33,795 bases of DNA. Source: Candidatus Paralachnospira caecorum (lineage in GTDB: Bacteria > Bacillota > Clostridia > Lachnospirales > Lachnospiraceae). This document shows, piece by piece, positions 1-6,806 of this stretch. Every line of letters starts with the position of its first letter. Within the stretch, counting starts at the first letter, position 1. The notes beneath the pieces are model-generated. The model saw only the letters and a list, made by a program, of their open reading frames with translations. It was not told where the DNA came from and ran no database searches. The stretch is taken from NCBI GenBank assembly GCA_904379015.1, contig CAJFHG010000032.1:1-33795 (forward strand). The letters run 5' to 3'. Position numbers and translations under genes: made by a program.

Positions 1-264
1 TTCACACCCCTGGGCGCGGGAAGCAATATCATGGATCTGGAAGACTTCATCGTGAGCAACAATCTGCTGCCTCTGGGAAGCCTGGTCTACCTGCTGTTCT
101 GCGTGACCAGATACGGGTGGGGCTGGGACAATTTTATTTCCGAGGCCAACACGGGAAAGGGACTGAAATTCCCTCTGTGGATGCGCAGGTACGTGACCTT
201 TGTTCTTCCGGTCATTGTCCTGTTCATCTTTGTGTGGGGATATCTTTCCAAGTTTGTGTTCTAG
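1..264 (+). CDS. Sodium:neurotransmitter symporter (NSS/SNF) family transporter, C-terminal end (5' truncated)
   Basis: The frame is open from base 1 to a TAG at 262-264, giving about 87 residues. An internal ATG at 31 lies inside conserved family sequence, so the gene starts outside the window. The visible part has two hydrophobic segments, around LGSLVYLLFCVTRYGWGW and YVTFVLPVIVLFIFVWGYL, separated by a short polar loop. This matches the last two membrane helices of bacterial NSS transporters, which import amino acids or related solutes with sodium. The substrate cannot be judged from the tail. About 54 bases separate it from argB and no convincing terminator is seen there, so read-through into argB is possible. 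Confidence 0.75.
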   Translation, partial: FTPLGAGSNIMDLEDFIVSNNLLPLGSLVYLLFCVTRYGWGWDNFISEANTGKGLKFPLWMRRYVTFVLPVIVLFIFVWGYLSKFVF

Positions 265-318
265 CTGAGCAGCAGGGACGGCGCCGAAGGGATCCGTACC
301 GGAAAGGAATGACAGATT

Positions 319-1215
319 ATGGAGATGGATTCACAGATCATGCATAAGGCCGAGGTGCTCATCGAAGCCCTCCCTTATATCCAGCGGTTCAACCGCAAGA
401 TCATTGTTGTAAAATACGGCGGCAGCGCCATGGCCGACGATACCCTGAAGATGAACGTGGTCAAGGATGTGGTGCTTCTGAAGCTGGTAGGCTTTAAGCC
501 GATCATCGTTCACGGCGGAGGAAAGGACATCAGCCGCTGGGTCAAGAAGGCCGGGATGGAGCCCCGGTTTGTAAACGGACTGCGGGTAACGGACGGGGAG
601 ACCATGGAGATCGCGGAGATGGTCCTCAACCGGGTCAACAAGAGCCTGGTCCAGATGGTGCAGAAGCTGGGCGTCAAGGCAGTCGGGATCAGCGGCAAGG
701 ACGGCGGGCTCCTGAATGTGGACAAACGCATGCCGGACGGACAGGATATCGGCTATGTGGGAACCATCAAGGAAGTGAATCCGAAGGTGCTTTATGATCT
801 TCTGGAAAAGGATTTTCTTCCGATCGTGTGCCCCATCGGCTTTGATGACCAGTTCGACACCTACAATATCAATGCCGACGACGCGGCCTGCGCCATTGCC
901 AAGGCGGTCAAGGCGGAAAAACTGGCCTTCCTGACAGATGTGGAAGGCGTGTACCGGGATTTCGAGGACAAGAGCAGCCTGATCTCCGAGCTGACCCTGC
1001 TGGAGGCGGAGCAGTTCATTTCCCAGGGCATGGTCGGCGGAGGCATGATCCCCAAGCTGGCGAACTGTGTGGATGCCCTGAAGGAGGGTGTATCCAGGGT
1101 CCATATCCTGGATGGCCGGATCCCCCACTGCCTGCTTCTGGAAATCTTTACCAACAAAGGAATCGGAACCGCGATCTTAAACAGTGAGGAAGAGAGGTAT
1201 TATTATGAAGGCTGA
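319..1215 (+). CDS. argB: Acetylglutamate kinase
   Basis: ArgB phosphorylates N-acetyl-L-glutamate with ATP, the second step of the cyclic ornithine/arginine pathway in the cytoplasm. The 298-residue product has the amino-acid-kinase features KYGGSAM (phosphate/ATP loop), HGGGKDIS, the central [12 protein letters not shown] segment and the FLTDVEGVY motif. More than 30 residues precede KYGG. In this family an N-terminal helix of that kind goes with the arginine-inhibited hexameric form, so feedback inhibition by arginine is likely (inference). The ATG at 319 follows a GGAAAGGAA ribosome binding site. The gene overlaps argD by 11 bases, which indicates translational coupling. Confidence 0.96.
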   Translation: MEMDSQIMHKAEVLIEALPYIQRFNRKIIVVKYGGSAMADDTLKMNVVKDVVLLKLVGFKPIIVHGGGKDISRWVKKAGMEPRFVNGLRVTDGETMEIAEMVLNRVNKSLVQMVQKLGVKAVGISGKDGGLLNVDKRMPDGQDIGYVGTIKEVNPKVLYDLLEKDFLPIVCPIGFDDQFDTYNINADDAACAIAKAVKAEKLAFLTDVEGVYRDFEDKSSLISELTLLEAEQFISQGMVGGGMIPKLANCVDALKEGVSRVHILDGRIPHCLLLEIFTNKGIGTAILNSEEERYYYEG

Positions 1216-2398
1216 AGCATATATGGAACGTGGAGAAAAAGTCCTTCTCCATACCTACAACAGAACTCCCGTGGTCTTTGACCGGGGAGAAGGCGTTTAC
1301 CTGTATGATGTAGAAGGGAAACAGTATCTGGATTTCGCGGCGGGCATCGCCGTGTTCGGGCTGGGCTATCATAACCAGACCTTCGACAATGCCGTCAAGG
1401 CTCAGGTGGACAAGCTGATCCATACCTCCAACCTGTACTATAATGTGCCGGCCATCGAGGCGGCGGAAAAGCTGGTGAAGGTCACCGGAATGGACCGGGT
1501 ATTCTTTACCAACAGCGGTACGGAGGCCATTGAAGGAGCCATCAAGACTGCGAGAAAATACGGGATCAACAAGGACGGCAGGACGGATCATGAGATCATT
1601 GCCATGAAGCATTCCTTCCACGGAAGGAGCATGGGCGCTTTGTCTGTTACGGGAAATCCTCATTATCAGGAGGACTTCCGTCCTCTGATCGGCGGGATCC
1701 GGTTTGCCGAGTACAATGATCTGGACAGTGTGCGCGCTCTGGTCAATGACCGTACCTGTGCCGTGATCCTGGAGCCGATCCAGGGCGAGGGCGGAATCTA
1801 TCCGGCAGATCCGGAGTTCCTTCAGGGGCTCAGAGCGCTCTGTGACGAGAAGGACATGCTTCTGATCTTTGACGAGATACAGTGCGGAATGGGAAGAAGC
1901 GGAAAGATGTTCGCCTTTGAATACGCCGGAGTGAAGCCGGATGTGCTGGCGGTGGCGAAGGCCCTTGGAAACGGGCTTCCTATTGGCGCGTTCCTGACCA
2001 ATGAGAAGGCGGCGGTGCTGGTGCCCGGCGACCACGGCAGCACCTACGGCGGCAATCCTCTGGTGTGCGCGGGGGCCAGCGCGGTGCTCGATATTTTCCA
2101 GAACGAAGGAATCCTGGAGAATGTCAATGAGGTCGGCGCCTATCTGTGGAAAAAGCTGGAAGAGATCAGAGCGAAATATCCGGTTATCAGGGACCACAGA
2201 GGAAAAGGGCTGATCCAGGGACTGGAATTTGAAGAGAATCCGGCTCCGATCGCCCAGGAGGCCATCAGAAACGGTGTGATCCTCATCACGGCGGAAAACA
2301 ATGTGATCCGTTTCGTTCCGCCGCTGGTCATCAGGAAAGAGCATGTGGATGAAATGGCGGCAGTCCTGGAACGCTGCATTGAAGCAAAGACAAAATAA
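1205..2398 (+). CDS. argD: Acetylornithine aminotransferase
   Basis: A PLP-dependent class III aminotransferase that converts N-acetylglutamate 5-semialdehyde to N-acetylornithine in arginine synthesis; related enzymes also serve lysine synthesis. Class III marks include [20 protein letters not shown], the [15 protein letters not shown] segment, the [17 protein letters not shown] region and the lysine-containing [15 protein letters not shown] segment that should hold the Schiff-base lysine. I chose the ATG at 1205 because GAGGAAGAGAGG lies about 7 bases upstream. An upstream in-frame ATG at 1184 would include that site and add seven residues unlike the family. Position directly after argB supports the arginine role. 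Confidence 0.95.
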   Translation: MKAEAYMERGEKVLLHTYNRTPVVFDRGEGVYLYDVEGKQYLDFAAGIAVFGLGYHNQTFDNAVKAQVDKLIHTSNLYYNVPAIEAAEKLVKVTGMDRVFFTNSGTEAIEGAIKTARKYGINKDGRTDHEIIAMKHSFHGRSMGALSVTGNPHYQEDFRPLIGGIRFAEYNDLDSVRALVNDRTCAVILEPIQGEGGIYPADPEFLQGLRALCDEKDMLLIFDEIQCGMGRSGKMFAFEYAGVKPDVLAVAKALGNGLPIGAFLTNEKAAVLVPGDHGSTYGGNPLVCAGASAVLDIFQNEGILENVNEVGAYLWKKLEEIRAKYPVIRDHRGKGLIQGLEFEENPAPIAQEAIRNGVILITAENNVIRFVPPLVIRKEHVDEMAAVLERCIEAKTK

Positions 2399-2414
2399 GC
2401 GTCAGGGCATAAAG

Positions 2415-2469
2415 AACCTCCATCTGGACAAACTAACAGAAACGTGAGTTTGTCCAGAATGGAGGTTTT
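2415..2469 (+). promoter_or_regulatory. Long hairpin covering the ribosome binding site of the next gene, with a short T run
   Basis: The arm at 2415-2434 is complementary to 2447-2467 apart from a single one-base bulge, with a 12-base loop. The 3' arm contains GGAGG (2461-2465), the only good ribosome binding site for the ATG at 2473, and is followed by TTTT (2466-2469). It could be a weak terminator for argBD, a translational shutter for the downstream gene, or both. The pairing is seen directly; the role is inferred. Confidence 0.65.
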
Positions 2470-2472
2470 GAT

Positions 2473-2901
2473 ATGTTTGGAGTTTTGATCGCGCTTCTGT
2501 CAGGCGCATTGATGAGTATCCAGGGAGTGTTCAATACAGCGGTGACGAAGGCCAGCAGCGTCTGGGTGGCGGCCGGTTTTGTTCAGCTGACCGCCTTTGC
2601 CACCTGCGTGCTGGCCTGGCTGTTTACCGGCAGGCAGCCGGTGGGCGCCCTGTTTCAGGCAGAGCCGAAATATGCCCTTCTCGGCGGAGTGATCGGGGCG
2701 TTTATTACTTATACGGTGATCGTAGCTATGGATCAGCTGGGACCGGCCCGGGCGGCCATGCTGATCGTGGTGTCCCAGGTGGTGATCGCCTATGTGATCG
2801 AGCTGCTGGGGCTTTTCGGCGTGGAGAAGGCAGCCTTTGAATGGCACAGGCTCGTCGGCGTGGTTCTGGCGGCGGCCGGAATCGTGATTTTTAAATGGTA
2901 G
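2473..2901 (+). CDS. YdcZ/DUF606-type small membrane protein of the drug/metabolite transporter group
   Basis: A 142-residue, almost wholly hydrophobic protein with about five membrane helices. It begins with GVLIALLSGALMSIQGVFNT, a glycine-rich helix typical of the YdcZ (DUF606) family, and ends with a GVVLAAAGIVIFKW helix. Members are small half-transporter-like proteins that probably act as dimers in the membrane; substrates are mostly unknown. Only family level can be given here. The ATG at 2473 lies 7 bases after a GGAGG that is part of a long hairpin, so translation may be conditional. The gene is separated from comEA by a new promoter. Confidence 0.8.
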   Translation: MFGVLIALLSGALMSIQGVFNTAVTKASSVWVAAGFVQLTAFATCVLAWLFTGRQPVGALFQAEPKYALLGGVIGAFITYTVIVAMDQLGPARAAMLIVVSQVVIAYVIELLGLFGVEKAAFEWHRLVGVVLAAAGIVIFKW

Positions 2902-2905
2902 GCTC

Positions 2906-2934
2906 TTGTAATAGAGGACGCTTTCGGTTAGAAT
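2906..2934 (+). promoter_or_regulatory. Sigma-A type promoter for comEA
   Basis: TTGTAA at 2906-2911 and TAGAAT at 2929-2934 are separated by exactly 17 bases. The promoter lies just after the YdcZ-family gene and about 45 bases before the comEA start, so it probably drives comEA and the genes behind it. Confidence 0.6.
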
Positions 2935-2977
2935 AAGGTATGTGAGAAATGACGGCATCTGCCGGAAGGGGGATGCC

Positions 2978-3691
2978 ATGCAGAAGAAAACAAAAAACGG
3001 CGCGGCACGGACAGCCGCGGTTCTGGCGGCGGCCGGGATCCTGCTGCTGTCCGCCGGATGCGGGGATCAGAATACGGTCCGGCTGGAAACGGCCGCTGCG
3101 GCGGAGGAGACAGAAGAGGAAACGGGCGCACCGGGAAGTGCCGGCAGTACGGAAGAAGGAGCGGAGACGGCCGCGGAATCCGGCGGGGATGCCGGGGAAG
3201 GCAGCGCAGCGCCGGAGAAAGACACGGAGGCGGAACGGATCTGGGTCCATGTCTGCGGCGCGGTGAACCGTCCGGGCGTTTATGCCCTCGCGCCGGGAAG
3301 CAGAGTATACGAGGCTGTGGAAGCGGCTGGGGGTATGGCATCTGACGCGGCCGGCGACTACCTGAATCTGGTCCAGCCCCTCGCGGACGGCAGCAAGGTG
3401 ACAGTGCCTTTTCTGGCTGATCTGGAGGAGGGCCAGCAGTACGGCCTGCAGGATGCGGGCAGTCCGCAGAACGGGACTGCCGGGTCAGAGGAAGACGCTC
3501 TGGTCGATATCAACCGCGCGGACAGGGAGGAACTGATGACGCTGCCGGGCATCGGAGAAGTCAGGGCGGACGCGGTGATTTCTTACCGGGAGGAACATGG
3601 AGCTTTTGAAAGGCCGGAGGACATCATGCTGGTGCCCGGCATCAAAGAGGCGGCCTATGAAAAGCTGAAAGATAAAATAACAGTCAGGTGA
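2978..3691 (+). CDS. comEA: ComEA-type DNA-binding competence lipoprotein (SLBB plus helix-hairpin-helix)
   Basis: ComEA binds double-stranded DNA outside the membrane and passes it to the ComEC channel. The 237-residue product has a basic start, a hydrophobic stretch and a lipobox ending LLLSAGC (Cys28). An acidic, Ala/Glu/Gly-rich linker follows (about 30-86), then an SLBB domain (about 87-145, HVCGAVNRPGVYAL) and a C-terminal ComEA helix-hairpin-helix domain (about 174-237, VDINRADREELMTLPGIGE). The ATG at 2978 follows GGAAGGGGG; an upstream in-frame ATG at 2942 lacks a good site and would bury the signal peptide. Lipid anchoring is unusual, since many ComEA proteins use a membrane helix. 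comEC lies 3 kb downstream. Confidence 0.9.
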   Translation: MQKKTKNGAARTAAVLAAAGILLLSAGCGDQNTVRLETAAAAEETEEETGAPGSAGSTEEGAETAAESGGDAGEGSAAPEKDTEAERIWVHVCGAVNRPGVYALAPGSRVYEAVEAAGGMASDAAGDYLNLVQPLADGSKVTVPFLADLEEGQQYGLQDAGSPQNGTAGSEEDALVDINRADREELMTLPGIGEVRADAVISYREEHGAFERPEDIMLVPGIKEAAYEKLKDKITVR

Positions 3692-3716
3692 CAGCCTGAG
3701 AGCGGGGAGAAGTAAG

Positions 3717-4406
3717 ATGGCAAACAGAATTTTGGTTGTTGATGATGAAAAACTGATTGTAAAAGGGATCCGATTCAGTCTGGAGCAGGACGGCATGGAG
3801 GTCGACTGCGCCTATGACGGCGGAGAAGCCCTGGAGCTGGCCAAAAAGAACCATTATGATCTGGTGCTCCTGGATGTGATGCTTCCGGTTTATGACGGAT
3901 TTGAGGTTTGTCAGCAGCTGCGGGAGTTTTCAGATGTTCCGATCATCATGCTGACAGCCAAGGGCGACGATATGGATAAGATCCTGGGGCTTGACATGGG
4001 AGCCGATGATTATATTACGAAGCCCTTCAATATTCTGGAAGTGAAGGCCCGGATCAAAGCCATACTGAGGCGGAATTCCAAACGGGCTAAGCCGGAAGAT
4101 CAGTCCCATATTCTGGAAGTGAAGGGGCTGAAAATGGACAAGGAAAGCAGGAGAGTGTTCATTGGCGACCGGGAGATCAATCTGACTGCGAAGGAGTTCG
4201 ATCTGCTTGAGCTTCTGCTTACGAACCCCGGGAAGGTGTACAGCAGAGAGAAGCTTCTGAATATTGTCTGGGGCTATGAGTATCCGGGAGATGTCCGGAC
4301 TGTGGATGTCCATGTGAGAAGACTGCGCGAGAAGGTGGAGGCAAATCCCAGTGACCCGCAGTATGTATATACGAAATGGGGCGTTGGTTATTTTTTCAAG
4401 GGATAA
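3717..4406 (+). CDS. OmpR/PhoB-family response regulator
   Basis: A two-domain transcription factor of 229 residues. The receiver domain (1-120) has the acidic pair D9-D10, phosphorylation site D53 (LLDVMLP), T80 and K102. The C-terminal winged helix (about 130-229) shows the OmpR/PhoB signature REINLTAKEFDLLELLL and the recognition-helix region RTVDVHVRRLREKVE. It should be phosphorylated by the kinase encoded immediately downstream, whose start overlaps it. Sequence style is close to WalR, PhoP and MtrA regulators. The target genes are unknown; comEA and comEC on either side are candidates only by position. Confidence 0.93.
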   Translation: MANRILVVDDEKLIVKGIRFSLEQDGMEVDCAYDGGEALELAKKNHYDLVLLDVMLPVYDGFEVCQQLREFSDVPIIMLTAKGDDMDKILGLDMGADDYITKPFNILEVKARIKAILRRNSKRAKPEDQSHILEVKGLKMDKESRRVFIGDREINLTAKEFDLLELLLTNPGKVYSREKLLNIVWGYEYPGDVRTVDVHVRRLREKVEANPSDPQYVYTKWGVGYFFKG

Positions 4407-5832
4407 GACAAAGAAAACAAAAAAAAGAAGATTCAAGAGTCTCAGGCTCTGGTGGTTTTTGATCCTGGTCCTGATCGGAACGGTTCCGGTCATTGTCATC
4501 AACAGGATTGTTCTGTCTGCTTCCTCCTCCAACCAGCTGCAGTCTCAGGTGTCCAGGATCCAGAGCCAGTGGCTCGTCCTGGCGGGACAGGTGTCCAAGA
4601 GCGGCTATGTGGACAATCCTCAGAACGAGGTGATCGATTCGGCTCTGGAGCAGATGGCCGGGATGCAGGATGGCCGGGTGATCGTGGTGAACAAAAGCTA
4701 CCGCATTATCAAAGATACATATGAGATCGATACAGGAAAATACAATATTTCAGAATCGGTCATGGAATGCTTTTCCGGATCGGCCGGAGTCAAATACGGG
4801 AGCGGATCGAAATATATTGAATTTACCCAGCCGATTTACAGCTCGGACGATACGCAGGTGACGGGCGTCATGCTGCTTCTGTCTTCGACGCGTTCGCTTA
4901 CGGAGACTTCGGAGCTTCTGAGGAATCAGATGCATATGATCGAAGTGATCGAGTTTGTGCTGGTGATCATTGTGGCGGCGCTGCTGTCCTGGTGGATGGT
5001 GAGGCCGTTCCACAAAATCGCCTCCTCTCTCACCCATGCGGCGGACAATCCGCTGGGAGAGGACATTGCCATCAATGATTACGCGGAGACGGAGGACGTA
5101 TCGGAGGCATACAACAAGACGCTGCGCAGGCTGAGGGTGCTGGATGAATCCAGGCAGCAGTTTGTTTCCAATGTGTCCCATGAGCTGAAGACGCCGATCA
5201 CTTCCATCCGGGTGCTGGCAGATTCCCTTCTGGCACAGGAGAACGTGCCGGTGGAGCTGTATCAGGAATTCATGACCGATATCTCGGAGGAGATCGACAG
5301 AGAAAGCCAGATCATTGACGACCTGCTGACTCTGGTGCGGATGGACAAATCCACCACGGAGCTGAATGTGACCCAGATCAATGTCAATGAGCTTCTGGAG
5401 GCGATTCTGAAGCGGCTGAAGCCCATTGCCCAGCAGAAAAACGTGGAGCTGGTGCTGGAGAGCTTCCGTCCGGTGCTGGCGGAGCTTGACAAGACCAAGT
5501 TTACGCTGGCGGTCAGCAATCTGGTGGAAAATGCCATTAAGTACAATGTACAGGACGGATGGGTGAAGGTGAGCCTGAACGCGGATCACAAGTTCTTTTA
5601 CGTAAAGGTGTCCGATTCGGGCATCGGGATTCCCCAGGAGGATCAGGAGCATGTGTTTGAGCGGTTTTACCGGGTAGACAAGGCGCGGTCCAGGGAAGCG
5701 GGCGGCACCGGACTCGGTCTCGCCATTACGAAGAGCATCGTTTATTCCCATCATGGGGCCATTAAACTGTACAGCAAGGAAAATGAAGGAACCACATTCA
5801 CTGTCCGGATTCCGCTGATCTATATTGCATAG
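4351..5832 (+). CDS. Membrane sensor histidine kinase, partner of the preceding regulator
   Basis: A 493-residue kinase: a basic N-terminus, TM1 at about 33-55, an extracytoplasmic sensor region of about 140 residues, TM2 at about 198-217, a HAMP-like linker, and a HisKA domain with phospho-acceptor H277 in SHELKTP. The ATPase domain has N394 (NAIKYN), DSGIGIP (422-428), FERFYR (436-441) and GGTGLGLA (451-458). I chose the GTG at 4351 because GGTGGAGG ends about 9 bases upstream. It overlaps the regulator by 56 bases; an ATG at 4363 is the alternative. The sensor region is large enough to contact another extracellular protein, and a GerMN lipoprotein gene follows 11 bases later. Confidence 0.93.
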   Translation: MTRSMYIRNGALVIFSRDKTKKTKKRRFKSLRLWWFLILVLIGTVPVIVINRIVLSASSSNQLQSQVSRIQSQWLVLAGQVSKSGYVDNPQNEVIDSALEQMAGMQDGRVIVVNKSYRIIKDTYEIDTGKYNISESVMECFSGSAGVKYGSGSKYIEFTQPIYSSDDTQVTGVMLLLSSTRSLTETSELLRNQMHMIEVIEFVLVIIVAALLSWWMVRPFHKIASSLTHAADNPLGEDIAINDYAETEDVSEAYNKTLRRLRVLDESRQQFVSNVSHELKTPITSIRVLADSLLAQENVPVELYQEFMTDISEEIDRESQIIDDLLTLVRMDKSTTELNVTQINVNELLEAILKRLKPIAQQKNVELVLESFRPVLAELDKTKFTLAVSNLVENAIKYNVQDGWVKVSLNADHKFFYVKVSDSGIGIPQEDQEHVFERFYRVDKARSREAGGTGLGLAITKSIVYSHHGAIKLYSKENEGTTFTVRIPLIYIA

Positions 5833-5843
5833 GAGGACAGAGC

Positions 5844-6806
5844 ATGAGACGTTGTCTGGCATGTCTGCTGATTGTCCTGCTGACTGTCTGCGGGGTCTGC
5901 GCCTGCGGGGATACAGCAGAAAATCAGGAGAAATTGGAGGACGGAGAATATTATCTGTATTATACAAATCAGGCCTGCACCAAGCTGCAGACAGAGGTAT
6001 GCACTGCGGACGCCCAGGGCGTGACGGAGCTTGCGGATTTTCTTCTCGGAAAGATGCAGGAGGTATCTCAGAATATGGAGTATGTGCCGGCGATCCCGGA
6101 AGACGTAAAGGTGACCCGGACGGAGGAGGGGAGCGACGGGCAGCTGTTTGTTTATTTCAATGCGGCCTACAACAATATGAAGCCGGAACGGGAGATCATG
6201 TGCCGGGCGGCCGTAGTCAAAACGCTGACGCAGATCGAAGGAGTGGAGTTTGTTGGTTTTTATATCAATGACCAGCCGCTGATGGACGCGTCCAGAAACA
6301 CCATCAATCTGATGTCTTCCTCCTCCTTTGTGGACAGCGCGGGAGACACGAAGGATCTGCAGCAGCAGTTCCTGACGCTGTATTTCACCGATGAGAGCGG
6401 CTCCAGCCTGATCGAGACAGAAAAGACAGTGGTATGCAGCACCGGGATCGCCATGGAACAGCTGGTGGTGGATCAGCTGCTGGCGGGAGTGGATGCGGAC
6501 GGGGTCTATGACACGCTGCCGAGGAATGCCAAAGCCCTCAGCGTGACCGTAAAAAACGGAATCTGCTATGTAAATTTCGACTCGGCCTTTGCCGATGACG
6601 CGCTCAACGTCAGCGAGTATATTCCAATCTATTCGGTGGTAAATTCTCTGACGGAGCTTCCCAATATCAGCCGGGTGCAGATTTCGATCAACGGAGTGAG
6701 CAACATTAAATTCCGGGACAGCATTTCTCTGGAACAGCCGCTGGAACGGAATATGGATTATGTGAAAAATCAGGGAAATGCGGAAAGCATAGAGGAAACA
6801 GAATGA
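5844..6806 (+). CDS. GerMN-domain lipoprotein
   Basis: A 320-residue exported protein. The N-terminus is basic and hydrophobic, ending in a cysteine-rich VCAC lipobox (Cys21 probably lipidated). Two regions of the same style follow (about 36-145 and 175-290), each with a YYTNQAC or LYFTDES opening strand and a 'VYFNAAYNN / VNFDSAFAD' strand pair. This is the GerMN fold, first known from spore germination protein GerM. The function of GerMN lipoproteins beside two-component systems is not settled; actinobacterial LpqB, which has a GerMN domain, associates with the sensor kinase MtrB. AGGAGG precedes the ATG, and the gene overlaps comEC by four bases. Confidence 0.83.
   Translation: MRRCLACLLIVLLTVCGVCACGDTAENQEKLEDGEYYLYYTNQACTKLQTEVCTADAQGVTELADFLLGKMQEVSQNMEYVPAIPEDVKVTRTEEGSDGQLFVYFNAAYNNMKPEREIMCRAAVVKTLTQIEGVEFVGFYINDQPLMDASRNTINLMSSSSFVDSAGDTKDLQQQFLTLYFTDESGSSLIETEKTVVCSTGIAMEQLVVDQLLAGVDADGVYDTLPRNAKALSVTVKNGICYVNFDSAFADDALNVSEYIPIYSVVNSLTELPNISRVQISINGVSNIKFRDSISLEQPLERNMDYVKNQGNAESIEETE

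Noticed and set aside
1148-2344. Minus-strand open frame of 398 codons opposite argD
   Set aside because: Shadow of argD; composition and lack of domains argue against a gene.
4750-5967. Minus-strand open frame of 405 codons opposite the sensor kinase
   Set aside because: Antisense to a kinase with all catalytic motifs; no recognisable domain or ribosome binding site.
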